From contig KN895847.1 of the NCBI GenBank assembly GCA_000934455.1, positions 7,187 through 27,197 of the forward strand: a DNA stretch of 20,011 nucleotides, given 5' to 3'. Below are positions 8,751 through 19,250 of the stretch, piece after piece; the stretch's first letter is position 1, and each line of letters begins with the position of its first letter. The translations under genes were made by a program, and so were the position numbers. The notes beneath the pieces are model-generated. The model had not been told where the DNA came from. It was given only the letters and a program-made list of their open reading frames with translations, and did not search any database. Source of the DNA: Apostichopus parvimensis (Eukaryota > Echinodermata > Holothuroidea > Aspidochirotida > Stichopodidae).

Positions 8751-9837
8751 GTTCAGACTCCAAGTAGGTGAGTGATAAATTGGTACTATACCCCCAAAGC
8801 TGTTGTTCTATATACCAACCTGCACATCTCTCCTACAGTATGTACAGTACATAAAGTACTGGTCATTGTGATGTTGCTACATTTTTTCCGAACAACTAAA
8901 TTTACCAGAAAATCCTTTCTTCTCCATCTATATTAAACATAATCTATACCATATAAAAGTCTCTAAATAGTAGAGAAACAAATGGAACCATATAAATAAC
9001 ATGAAGGTAAATCATTAATTTTGCACAAATTGTACAAGCCAGGTGTTTTTCCCCTTACAGTAGATGGACCATTCTCCATGTTAATAATGTACTGTATTAC
9101 TACAGACACACAATAGTATAGAGAGCAACTGATGTATAGTGTTACAATTAGTTGCACTTTTAATTACTAAATTAGATCTATTAGAACGACAGACAGGTAA
9201 AGATGAAATCAATAATTGAGGTTTTCTATGAAACGTTACTGTCATGAACAATTTGTTAACACTCTCATGGTGTCGTGGAAAGCAGACAGTAGAACCACAG
9301 GGTATAAATTAACAAAGAAACAACATTAATTCTTTATGCTACATTCTGTAGGGGCCCTGTGTGCAGCTTACCCACTAAGTGCTGGTTGTCAATGTGTGAA
9401 AAAATCAGATCCTGTGCAAGCTGGGTTATTCCCAGTTTCAAAAATTATGTGCCCCAAACTTTAAAAAAGAGCTTTGTTGTTACTCAACTAGTTATGTGGA
9501 TTACATGAACAGTATTTAGTTGCTAGATATATATAAAAGTTTTCTGCTGTCAGTTGCCATGGGGATTTGTCTGCTAAGTAGTATGCAGCCTGCATGCTCC
9601 TACATGACAGCAGTCCACATAAAAACGATATTTACCCTACTTAATCTGGATCACTCAATGGCAACATTTTGTTCCAATATGCCACAGTTGGCCTGATTTT
9701 CATAGTCAAACCGATTGCTGCCAGATATTAGTAATTTAGTAACGATCAAATGTTGGCTCGTAGCTGTTTAATTTCTTGAGGAGGGTGATATCCTATTATG
9801 TGTAGATGGATTTTATCTGAATCTGATGGTATAATCA
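8751..9837. other. AT-rich stretch, no feature seen
   Basis: I found no exon, RNA gene or repeat boundary. The 64-codon minus frame at 9157-8963 is not recognisable. Confidence 0.55.
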
Positions 9838-9845
9838 CTCCTAAA
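9838..9845. repeat. Target-site duplication, left (CTCCTAAA)
   Basis: This 8-mer is repeated exactly at 11185-11192 on the other side of the transposon. It has T at position 2 and A at position 7, the pattern favoured by hAT transposases. Confidence 0.85.
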
Positions 9846-11184
9846 TAGGGTTGTGCGGGATCCCGGTAGTCAAGTGAATCCCGGTATCCCGATCCCGGTA
9901 TTGACTAATCCCGATCACAGTGCAATGTGTAACTACTACCGGTATTGGGAAAACAACCGGTTATTACATTCGTTTCGGTATCATTCCCGGGAATCCCGGA
10001 CATAATAAAAATATCTACGTGTTACTATTTGAAATAAAGAAAGCAAAACACGATATTTTCTGGTTTCTGTGTTCTTAGTTTGAATAATATCTGATCAACT
10101 TACGTACAGGGCTAGACCTACTGTATATATTAACAAATCAACTTTTCACGTAGTAATTTGGACCTAGGCTACACCAAATATCGAACGTTACTTGCGCTCA
10201 ACATGTTACGGGACCTCAAAGTTATTCTGAAATTTCCGTTATTTATTCTTCCTTCAAACGATGATTGTCAAGGTTCCCATGTACAAAATCTTACCCTTAT
10301 GCATTTCACCTCATTTTGTTAAAATAATTTTAACGATTTTATAAATTTGGAGCCAAAACCGCAGGGAGTATATCCAGTTTAAATCCATCTTCGCACGGGA
10401 CTGTATATTATTATAGCCTAGGGTACGGTACTGGTACACAGCAGTGCAGTACTTGAGATTTGATGCTGTAATGAAATGGATTCGTTTATTAATGCAGGGG
10501 GTTCCACGATGTCATTTATATTTATCTTTCGCTACTTTTTTAATTTTTAAGAACTTGTACGAAAGATTGATATTGCACGTATTGAAAGTATATTTCCTGG
10601 AGTAAACAACAGCCGATTAACGATATAAATAAATCTGTACTATTCTTATGTATGTAGTTTATAATCCCGTATTTACGTAGCCCCTATGTTATATTCTTAT
10701 TGTCTGAAGTTCCAAACACGTGGTGACTTGTTGATAGTTAAAAACTTTTCATTGTGAACTTTTGAACTTGAAGGGGTTGCCCTATTCCAATATCATGGAA
10801 TAGTGGGGAACTCCCAATTTATGTTTGTGTACGGATTACAAGTTTAATCCACGTGCGAACGTGTTAATCTAATATCGTACGTCGAGTATGAATGAAGGAT
10901 GGTGTGGGTTGCTTTTTTCCAAGGTTTGTTTTTGGAAGTGTATGTTAAAAAACAAAGGCCCTAATATAGCGTGTTATTTTTTTATATTTTTTTTTATAAA
11001 CGTGCGTGTAAGAGTATGTAAATAGCCTAGGCTATGCATATTTTATGTATGACATTGACAGTCTCGTAACTAAGTGCTTTGAACCGTAGATGAAAGTTGA
11101 GGAAAATACCGGTTGTAGTTACGATACCGGTATTCATGTTGCAACACTACCGGTTGTGTGAAATCCGACTACCGCACAACGCTA
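9846..11184. mobile_element. Non-autonomous hAT-type DNA transposon, 1,339 bp
   Basis: The left end TAGGGTTGTGCGG (9846-9858) and the inverted right end (CCGCACAACGCTA, 11172-11184) agree at 12 of 13 positions. An exact 8-bp duplication, CTCCTAAA, flanks the element. Both subterminal regions are studded with CCCGGTA, ACCGGT and CGGGAT-like motifs: about 9860-10000 on the left and 11107-11155 on the right. Such arrays are known as transposase-binding sites in hAT elements. The interior is AT-rich, has no open frame above 60 codons on either strand, and shows no hAT dimerisation or BED zinc-finger signature. Movement would have depended on a transposase supplied elsewhere. The perfect target duplication suggests a fairly recent insertion. 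A perfect 8-bp inverted repeat (CTATTCCA, 10782-10803) lies inside. Confidence 0.85.
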
Positions 11185-11192
11185 CTCCTAAA
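11185..11192. repeat. Target-site duplication, right (CTCCTAAA)
   Basis: Exact repeat of 9838-9845, directly after the right terminal inverted repeat. Confidence 0.85.
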
Positions 11193-11258
11193 TAGACTCA
11201 TATTCTATCTATTTAAAATGCAATAGACGTACAGTATACCATCGTTAGATCCAATTCC

Positions 11259-11317
11259 ATCTCTACCTCCATCCTCCCTCCATTCTACCTCCACCTCTAC
11301 CCTCCATCCTCCCTCCA
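11259..11317. repeat. Pyrimidine-rich tandem, unit about 35 bp
   Basis: CCATCCTCCCTCCA occurs exactly at 11269-11282 and 11304-11317, each time preceded by CTCTACC-like sequence. The strand is almost free of G over this tract. Confidence 0.65.
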
Positions 11318-12080
11318 AACTGAGAAAAGAGAGGAGTGTTTACAGCTGTCCAATGACTTAGGCCAGAGTTTCTGTTTGCCAGAAGAAGCTTTCTGCATAT
11401 TTTACCTGTTTTCAAATGGCATAAATGTTAAAAACACTTGGATCATATATTATCAAATCTCCAATCTTCCCCCAGGGGTATATATACTTTAACTTTTTTG
11501 GATGCAAAATACTACTGAGCTGTTATTCCATGTAGTATTTTGTAAAATTGGACAGGCTGCTTGCTCTACAACTATTGGTGTTGAGGGATTTTTCATATAT
11601 TCTATCTGTAACCATGGGAACTGAATATCCATCATTTTCCAAGAAACTAGAGTGATCTGTAGTTTGAGTGATATTATGGATTATCTGTTGCTGTGTTTTG
11701 CTTTTTCCATACATACATCTTCAATAGGTTTGTTTCTGTTGCTTTGTTTCGTTGGAAGAACAGCTTCTCACATGCGTTCAGTTTCCCACACAGGCAATTT
11801 AGATCACACTATACATTTAACAATCTGGTTCATTTCTGGGAAGGACCTGCATTTGTAGGAAAGGATATATAATTATTGCACTTCTTGCCCCATTTGCTGA
11901 CAGCACTTGGCAAAATGTCTTACTTTACAAAACAGTTTAAATGTACGACATGAATTTTGTGCTTGTAAACAGTCATCCTTGAAAGAATCGATCATTTTTT
12001 TTGAAAGTCTGAAAAAATGGTGAAAACCAGAAGAAAAATATCCCCCGTCCTGTAATAGTAAAAGGTGTACTTCCGTAAAT
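11318..12080. other. AT-rich stretch, no feature seen
   Basis: Open frames on both strands (around 11523-11714 and 11652-11858) overlap each other and show no recognisable domain. I see no repeat or RNA signal. Confidence 0.5.
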
Positions 12081-12203
12081 GTAGTCCTGCTTATAGTGTA
12101 ATATTACCATGGATATTTACTTTGCTCCTCTCTTACAAAATTTGCTTAGCAAATTTTGTCCATATTTTACGAGTAGTCCTGCTTACAGTGTAATGTTACT
12201 ATG
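12081..12203. repeat. 31-bp direct repeat flanking a perfect palindrome
   Basis: The sequence starting GTAGTCCTGCTTATAGTG at 12081-12111 recurs at 12173-12203 with 28 of 31 identities, an offset of 92 bases. Between the copies ACAAAATTTGC (12135-12145) and GCAAATTTTGT (12149-12159) form a perfect 11-bp inverted repeat around TTA. Confidence 0.8.
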
Positions 12204-12387
12204 ATTATCTTCTGGTATATGACAAATATTTTGCCTTTCCTCCCACTCCTATTGTCCCCTTTCCCCAGTCCCTGGCAGTATCTAAATTGAACTACAGTTG
12301 ATGCAGATTATAACTAATCCAGACAACATTTATATGTGCTCCTTTTGCAGCTGACAGAAGACAGTTCAGTAGGTGACCGTTTAAATT

Positions 12388-12512
12388 GGGGAAAAGAGAA
12401 AAGAATGTGTGGCTAAGACGGGATTTGAGCCAGTGGCCTCTGGATCTGGGCTTCTAACCCAGAGGTCACTGGTTAGCATCCTGTTCAAGCCTTAAATTTC
12501 TTGCTCTTTTCC
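12388..12512. repeat. Long imperfect palindrome with a tRNA-like core
   Basis: The arm at 12388-12443 pairs with the arm at 12459-12512, including GGAAAAGAG, GGCT, CAGTGRCCTCTGG and related blocks, around a 15-base centre. The minus strand of the core carries GCTCAAATCC, close to the tRNA internal B box, and a stem-loop CTGGG-TTAGAAG-CCCAG like an anticodon arm reading AGA. The A-box region is degenerate and the acceptor and T stems have mismatches. It is therefore unlikely to be a working tRNA. A tRNA-derived repeat (SINE or MITE) folded head to head is my preferred reading. Confidence 0.55.
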
Positions 12513-13073
12513 ATTGGCTAAAGTTTCCAAGTCAGTTTTCCATTATTCATTTACTTACATAACTTTGTAAATTGTGTAAGAAAGTGTTAATGCTGTGAAG
12601 CTGAGCCCTTGTCGTGAGAAAATCAAAATTTAACAATTTGCCAAAGGGGTAACTTTGTTGAATTTGTTCATTGTTAGACTTGTTTCCACGTCAATTTCAC
12701 TAGAAACTAAACTACACGGTTATTGGAATTATGAAGTTGATTCTTGAGTCAATGAAACGGTACCGAAGATGCAGGGAGACCGGACCTACATGTTCATTTT
12801 ATGAAGTTAGTTCCTTGCTATGTACATGTGCAGAAGACTCTTGTTTCTTTGAAGAAAAAAAGAGAGAAGAGGTTTAGAATCTTCATTCACGAAAGATGCA
12901 CACCAGTGGTTCATACACAATACTTTCAATACCATGAATGGAACCAGTCAAAAAATCCAAGAATGATGTATTGGGTTACATTGTTAGAAAAACCTGCAAT
13001 GTTCTATACAGACTATTGTATGCTGTCTTGAGAACAACAATTGACCAGCCATGGATTCACAGCTATTGTATCC
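12513..13073. other. AT-rich stretch, no gene supported
   Basis: A 76-codon frame at 12801-13031 has no recognisable domain. No splice pair or repeat stands out. Confidence 0.5.
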
Positions 13074-13180
13074 TTAAAGCTGCAGTTTGAGTAGGAGTTT
13101 TAAGTTTGCATTATCCTGACAGAGCCATTTATAAGTCTTACCTGTCTCCAGCCTTATGCACTCTCCTCATCTACCTATTA
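13074..13180. repeat. Dispersed repeat fragment, copy 2
   Basis: TTAAAGCTGCA (13074-13084) is identical to 7318-7328. TACCTGTCTCC (13139-13149), GCACT and CTACCT follow in the same order as at 8538-8580. This combination suggests a decayed element of about 100 bp. I cannot define its ends. Confidence 0.4.
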
Positions 13181-13821
13181 CCTATACTACTTACTTTGGT
13201 AACGCTTAGAAGCACTGCATTCCAAATCCCACATCCCTAACTCCGCCCACTCTCTCTGCTTTCAGAAGTTTACCGTTCGGAAGTGAATGAATTTTCTGTG
13301 GAATTTTTATCCTACAGAACATATGCTCGGTTTATATTTGCATATTATTGGATAACCATCCATCAGTTTAGTAAAAGACATTTACTTAAATGGTTATACA
13401 TTAATCATTGGCTGTTACAAATGAGAGCTATTAATTGTTTTAATCCAGTACAGAAATTTTGTTTTTCTCAAAATATAATATATGATCCTATTCATTCGTA
13501 CAATTCTTGTTTAAACTCATTTGCATGATTTCATTATTCTTGGAATGATTTTGATGGAATTAATGTTTCTTGAAAGATTTTTAAGTCGAATCTGTTGCAA
13601 AAATTTATCATTCATCACTATGCTTGATGCATGTCTTTGGCTTTACTTTCAGCATTGACAAATATATGTCTACGAAGCAACAAATAGTAAACATAAAGTG
13701 CAGTGAAAAATGATTTTTATTTATTCCAGATTACTTCCAGAAACAGAAGTTTTGAGACATATTTTACGAAGATTCAGGCTATGTCGACACAAATTTCATT
13801 CACACTCAAAGTTTGGCATAA
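13181..13821. other. AT-rich stretch, no gene supported
   Basis: An 81-codon frame at 13283-13528 is rich in aromatic residues, as expected from AT-rich chance translation. No feature is recognisable. Confidence 0.5.
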
Positions 13822-13849
13822 TTACCTAGAATTACATAATTCTCGGTAA
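13822..13849. repeat. Short hairpin, 12-bp arms
   Basis: TTACCTAGAATT and AATTCTCGGTAA are complementary at 11 of 12 positions around ACAT. No T-run follows, and nothing indicates a function. Confidence 0.5.
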
Positions 13850-15106
13850 ATCATTGTTTACAACCTTAAGACTTCACTTTGCGGTTTTACTTTGAACACT
13901 TCCATTTTAAGAGAGTGGTTGTTCCCAGTTAAATTTCCCAGAGAGGGCAGTAAGAGTACATATATAAACTGTTTAGGATTAAATTCTTTTATTCTTGAAA
14001 TGGCTTCTAGTCAAGTGTTTGATACTTCAAATTTCACTTGCTGGTGGTATTGGTGCTTAGTAGAATTTCAAATTTTTCAACTCCTAATGTATTTTTATTT
14101 TATTTTATCATTTTACTATCTTATAATTTGGTTTTACAAATTTAATAAACCAAACCTCTCTGTACTGAGAAGTGTGAGAGGCAGGCTATGAATAGAGATT
14201 GATAAATTCATTTTGTCAATGAAGGGCTGCAAACCTAAGGACATTATGCAGGTGTTAAAATCTCCAAAATTGATTAGGTTTTATTAAGATGGTGTCTCAT
14301 TTATGAGTTGATGTACTACCATACGGTTTCCATGCAAGCCTGAAAGTCTATCTGTACGGTGTGTAAGGTTCATGGGAGAAGGATAAAATTAATTATGGGG
14401 ATGAAGTCAATAGAGCTCTCAGTGTAGTAAATGAAGGTACGTCACTCTGCCGTGTTTCCACGGTCATGGTAGAAAGTTTTTTCAGAGCTGTATTTTGCAG
14501 GTAGACTTGCCTTTGAAGTCTTTTTTTTAGCGGGGGGGGCAGAGGGGTTTGACTGATTACTATAGGGCCTACAGGACATTTACGTTAATACACAGCTTGC
14601 ATAACGTCCTGCTGGCTTTACTCTCCCCCCACTCCTGCGTTCTCCCAACTTTGTATTTGATGTGTAGGTCGGTATGATAATTTAGTTAAATGACCAAATA
14701 TGTAGAAGAAGACTTATTCTTTAACTTACTGACAACAAGTTCAGAACCATGCATGAGGCTTGATTTTGCATAAAGCTATGAATACATGCCGTACTGTACA
14801 TATATTGTACACAACAAAGTTTGCAAATTTCTTGTCTTTGAAAGCTTTATAAAGTGGTGTTTATGTACTGGATACATGTGACATCACCTTTGAGTAACTT
14901 GGTGGATGCCTCAGTGCAAGTAAAACAGTTTGCCACATTGCACTTTGCTGTTATAAATGCACTCAACACACCGGCTGTATCATTCTGACAGCCTGCAACG
15001 ATTGTACATGATAGTCAGACTCTTTGCTGGCAAATATATCAATTGGTTTGAAAATGTATTTTTGCAAGATGATCTCATTCCATTTCACCCTGGACTATAT
15101 GTTATG
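13850..15106. other. AT-rich stretch, no gene supported
   Basis: The 99-codon frame at 13892-14191 becomes a low-complexity Tyr/Phe/Ile stretch. An eight-T and then eight-G tract lies at 14521-14539. No exon, RNA gene or element end was seen. Confidence 0.5.
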
Positions 15107-15245
15107 TCCCCCATCATACCCACCTTCCCACCTCACATCCTCTCATACACTTCTCCCCCCCCTTTTACCTCATTTCCTCTTGTATCCTCCCCACCCTCCT
15201 CATTTCATCTCAACCCATTTCCATCTTCCACAGCCCAACATTCTC
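15107..15245. repeat. Pyrimidine-rich low-complexity tract
   Basis: The plus strand is almost wholly C and T with scattered A (CTCCCCCCCC, CCTCCCCACCCTCCTC). Two Pro/Ser-rich frames stay open across it for lack of stop codons and are artefacts. Confidence 0.65.
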
Positions 15246-15740
15246 CCTCAGTAGTCTGTACTCTACTATACTTGTACAGATCAGACATTTAACAAGTAGA
15301 CCTTGTTCGGACTATCACTGTCTATCTTAATACAGGTATATTCAGAGGCAATAAATTTGGACAGTTTCTGCAATTGCTGCTACTGGTAATTTAGTGACTC
15401 ACCACTTTTCCCTAGACTCCTGTAAAATTTGATAACATTATGCTTCATACCTGGGTGAGCAACTACCCAAGAGAAATGATTAAATATGTAGAGAAAGGCT
15501 TGGTCAAGTTTCAAATGTCTTATTAAGTTGAAAGGCTGAGTTCAAGGGAGACCGGGTTTCTTTTCAATATTAATTTGTACCTCTAAGGTAATAAGAGTTT
15601 TTAAGCCTTCTTTGTGTGTTGAAGGTCTCTGACACATATTTACAACTCTAGATTAGAATGCTAGTTGCTTCTCAAACTGCTGGTGTGATAGGAAAATGTC
15701 CTTGATATTTTCATAGTTTGCTAACAGAATGTAGGCTGTA
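15246..15740. other. AT-rich stretch, no feature seen
   Basis: No coding, RNA or repeat signal is recognisable up to the TA that flanks the next element. Confidence 0.5.
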
Positions 15741-16034
15741 TTAAAGGGATATTCCAGTGGCATGATGTTGATTACTGCAACAACTAAAAAAGTTTGAACT
15801 TTTCTGCATCTTTAGGTCAACACCATGTCCTCATAGCAGTTTGTATGGCAGAGGTATAACTTCTTGAAAATTCGGTAGTATTTTGTGATATTGCATCTGG
15901 CAACAGCATAGTGAATGATGTCATCCTGGCCATTCAGTTCAGATCAATATATTTAGATGTGGTTGACAATTTTCTTTTTCATATAAGTTTCACAGTGCCT
16001 GTTACTGTAATATCCCTTTGGAGTATCCCTTTAG
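15741..16034. mobile_element. MITE-like element, 294 bp, TA-flanked
   Basis: The left end TTAAAGGGATATTCCA (15741-15756) and the inverted right end (TGGAGTATCCCTTTAG, 16019-16034) agree at 14 of 16 positions. A TA flanks each side (15739-15740, 16035-16036), as in Tc1/mariner insertions. A second inverted match, ACTGTAATATCCCTTT at 16004-16019, pairs with 15743-15758 at 15 of 16, so the right end carries two copies of the terminal motif. The interior has no coding capacity. The superfamily is inferred from the TA alone, which is weak evidence. Confidence 0.65.
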
Positions 16035-16345
16035 TACCTGACAGATGGCCAGCCAGCATTATTGGTCTGTGAAAACAGAGGTTTTGTAGGGAACCACTGA
16101 GAAAGGTGCATGAAATAGATAGGGTGTGAAGAGGGGTTCGGATGTGACTGAGAGAGACTGGATACGATTCATTTTGAAGCAGGGTGGGGAAAGAAGGGTA
16201 TTAAACTGGACGTGAGCCATTGATGAAGTCATGTACGTCTGATCCTGAATAATACCTAGCTATGCAAATTGCTTCTTGCACATAATTCTTGAATTTTATA
16301 TTCTTGGAAAACGTTTGGACCCGATCATTGAACAGCCTAGTGCAG
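16035..16345. other. No feature seen
   Basis: The sequence has no repeat or RNA signal. It ends in CAG at 16343-16345, a poor splice acceptor with little pyrimidine upstream. Confidence 0.45.
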
Positions 16346-16474
16346 CTTAATCAGCAACACTTCCGCTCTCTTGACACAAAGAGTATGATATTAATGATCT
16401 CTTCCGCTTCAACAAACATTTGGTCATGTCATGAACCTTCTTGTATCAAAGGAATTAATTGTATCGAAGAAAAG
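16346..16474 (+). other. Candidate exon, unknown protein
   Basis: A consensus-like donor, GAAAAG then GTAAGA, follows 16474. The 129 bases from a CAG at 16345 form 43 codons, phase 0 at both ends, with a protein-like composition (SSASTNIWSCHEPSCIKGIN is one part). The frame is open upstream to an ATG at 16289. The acceptor is weak and I do not recognise the peptide, so this rests on the donor and composition. Confidence 0.2.
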
Positions 16475-16565
16475 GTAAGAATGTCAAATCGAGTGTGAAG
16501 ACATTTTTTGAGTATATATATATCAAACAGCAGTGTTCAGACAATCATTTATCGAGTAACAAAAT

Positions 16566-16644
16566 TTTTGTGTAAAACTGTTAAACTGCTGGTAAACATT
16601 TTAATATGCAAAGATTGTGTAGAAGTCTGTGTTTTTACACAAAA
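16566..16644. repeat. 12-bp perfect inverted repeat
   Basis: TTTTGTGTAAAA (16566-16577) and TTTTACACAAAA (16633-16644) are perfectly complementary and separated by 55 bases. The right arm is followed after three bases by a (TAA)n repeat. Confidence 0.55.
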
Positions 16645-16647
16645 CCT

Positions 16648-16713
16648 TAATAATAATAATAATGAAATTACATTTATATAGCACTTAATACAGTGTTTCA
16701 AAGCGATTTGAAC
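16648..16713 (+). repeat. (TAA)n plus TTATATAGC...AAAGCG dispersed repeat end
   Basis: Five TAA units are followed by TTTATATAGCACTTAATA and then TTTCAAAGCGATTTGAA. From general knowledge, a (TAA)n tract joined to TTTATATAGCGCTTT and AAAGCGC is a common dispersed repeat in marine animal genomes. This copy departs from that form at a few positions. I cannot name the family. Confidence 0.55.
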
Positions 16714-18287
16714 CTTCATGATTTTCAGTATCTAGGATAGTCATTGAACAATGTTACACTTCAAAGAAGGCTACTCAAAATGCAAATGTGTGTAATTTAC
16801 TGTGTTTTGACTACATTATTCTTCATTTTGGTAGTATTGTAGAACTGACTGACGTAGATAAATTGGGATTCTGAAGGAACTCCTTGCAAATCAAATTGAC
16901 AACAATGCATTATCTGTCACTCCCAAGTGGTTTCTTTGATTTCAGGTATCTGTTTTATAAATAGTCTGGTTCTGGTACAGTACTGCAGTTAATTGGGTTA
17001 CGCACTCCGTGCTTTTGGTTTCCATTCGTACTTTTTGCAAGAGTCTCAATTAACTATTTCGAATTCCTAGAATGAAGTACAAGTTTTCCTTTTTCTTCTT
17101 TTCATGGTATCGATTGAATGTCCTTTAAAATACATAGTTAGTGTCAAACCCCCGCAGAAATGAAAAGGTTCTTTCATTCTGTTTCATTGTCAGTTGGGGT
17201 TTTTCAAGCTACTGTAGTTGTATACGAAATGAAAGTGTAAGTCGTTCTCTCAACCTTTGACACAGTCATTGTATTAAACCTTACCTTATTTCCTGTGTTT
17301 ACTTTGGAATTTCATAGTAATGGAGCCATTCTGCAGGTTTGACTAACCACTCTGTGGTATTAAACTGTCCTCAAATAGTACTTCAATAAGTTACTAACAC
17401 CTTCTATGTTACAGATGCACAGTGAATCTCTAGTAGTAAATACTGTGTTGGGAACTGTCTACCAATCTACATAACCACAAAAAGGAAATTCTAGGAATTT
17501 CAATCTGATTTTATGAAAAAGCCACTCTGGAATGCTTTGTCTTCAATTTTAAGTGGACCACAGTAGGGCTTGATTGTCTCCAGCAATTTGTTGAAAAACA
17601 CACAACAAAGAACATTCTTTATTTCAGCCTCAAATGTCAAGAAATTCATGTAGCAGAAAATGAATTCTAAATGACACAATAGATGTGCAAAATCCTTCAG
17701 GAAATTTGTTCCTATAGTGGTTCTTCAAATGCATTCATCCTAAAATATATCAACTGCTAAGCTTAAACGTAAGTGGCATACAGTAGTCGTAGAATTGTGG
17801 AACTATGACATGGATGTAACCATGGAATTATTATGATTATATTCCTGTTGTCATAACAGCATACTCATGTAGGACCTCCATTGCATATATTGTATGCCCA
17901 GTAACTGAGCTATGTGTTACTGAAAGCAGGTTATTCCAAATTGTTTCTAAACAAACAAAAAGTTTGTAAATGTGGTTAGCAATCTATTGCTGTGGTCATT
18001 AAATGAAAACATCCATCAAAGTTGATCCATTCTGTATTTTATATAGGCAAGAAAGATTATATGTCTTGTCAAATTTATGAAGGTTATGAAGTAAACCACA
18101 GAAATTTGTAGGAATAGTTGTGGAGGCTTTATGTGTATGTAAAAAACAAAAAATGGAAGGGATGAACATTGTAAATACTTTGGAATTTTTGAGCCAACAA
18201 AAATTACTTAATCCCTGTCTTAGCTATCTCCATATAGGCACTTTCCATCTGCCTACAGTAACCCATGAAAATTGGTAACATTTCATC
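16714..18287. other. AT-rich stretch, no gene supported
   Basis: No open frame above 60 codons occurs here and no repeat boundary is visible. Single donor-like or acceptor-like sites do not pair into plausible exons. Confidence 0.55.
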
Positions 18288-18365
18288 ACTGCCCGCCACC
18301 CCACTACTCACCCTCCAATCTCCAATCCCAACCCTTCATCCCCTATTACCCCCACAACCCCCAAT
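18288..18365. repeat. C-rich low-complexity tract
   Basis: CCCGCCACCCCACTACTC, CCAATCTCCAATCC and CCCCCACAACCCCC follow one another with very little G. The tract resembles those at 11259 and 15107 in composition, not in sequence. Confidence 0.55.
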
Positions 18366-19228
18366 TTGAATTAACCAAAAAGGAGGGTCTTTCTTTAGAT
18401 AATTTCCATTTTTAAGTAGGTACTATTCTACTGTATGTTCTGGGTAGCATAGAGCTAAAGACATTTTGTCTAATTCAGTTATTCAATTCCTCTGTTTAGA
18501 ATTTCAAGAATTCACCCAGTAAGTTTTCCTTTTCCCTTTTCTGTCCCTACCTATTCCATAAACCTCTTCCCAATCCCTCTGAATAAAAAAAACTTTCGGA
18601 AAACAAAAGAAAGAATTTAAATGGGGAAATTTACTTTATGCACAGTATATTGTGCATTTCCAAATACCTTGATTGCTTTTAATGTATCACTGGGCATGAT
18701 TCCAGTCAATTTACTGGTTGGAATTCATAAATTCCAAACATAGTATAGTTTGATTATCTATAAAGGCAGGGAGAAACACTTCAAGGGCATCATGCTCTCC
18801 GGAGCTCTGAATGTGATACTGATCATGCAATTTCTTTTCCCTCGATTACATTTGTGGCATGTTAGAGAATGATAAGCTCTCTGAAAGAATCCTCACAGCT
18901 CCTGAATCATCATTTACCCAGTTGGTAAGAGACTTTTGAGGATATATTTGAATGATACCACAGCTTTTGATGTTAGTTGCTTTATATTGTACAGTACTAC
19001 ATATAAGGCCCTTCATTCTCGAACCCGGTTAGTCACGATTGATGAGAATTATCGGTATGTCAAATGCATGGATATTTTAGACTTGGAATGCACGTGTATG
19101 CAAGATAATAAATCTCATTTTATGGGTAGTATTGTCAGATGTGTTATAAGTATCATGAAAGAATGTGTTTTGCCTCTATTATGTTCATCTTATTTCTGCA
19201 TTCAGTTAATTAATTGGGCATTAAATAT
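18366..19228. other. AT-rich stretch, no gene supported
   Basis: A perfect 8-bp inverted repeat, TTGGAATT with AATTCCAA, lies at 18718-18737. A 26-base interval (about 18896-18921) between CACAG and GTAAGAG could be read as a microexon, but nothing supports it. The 112-codon frame at 18936-19274 has no recognisable domain. Confidence 0.5.
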
Positions 19229-19250
19229 GGGGAGAGGGGGGGGGGGAAGG
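19229..19250 (+). repeat. G-rich run
   Basis: GGGGAGA is followed by eleven G. It is a low-complexity purine tract on the plus strand. Confidence 0.55.

Noticed and set aside
12406..12488. Functional tRNA-Ser(AGA) or tRNA-Arg(TCT)
   Set aside because: The A box is degenerate, T and acceptor stems are mismatched, and the sequence is better explained as a palindrome with a tRNA-derived core.
14957..15292. Pro/Ser-rich open frames of 111 and 76 codons
   Set aside because: Both depend on a pyrimidine-rich low-complexity tract that cannot form stop codons easily.
18896..18921. 26-base microexon between CACAG and GTAAGAG
   Set aside because: The sites are reasonable individually, but nothing in the short peptide or surroundings supports an exon.
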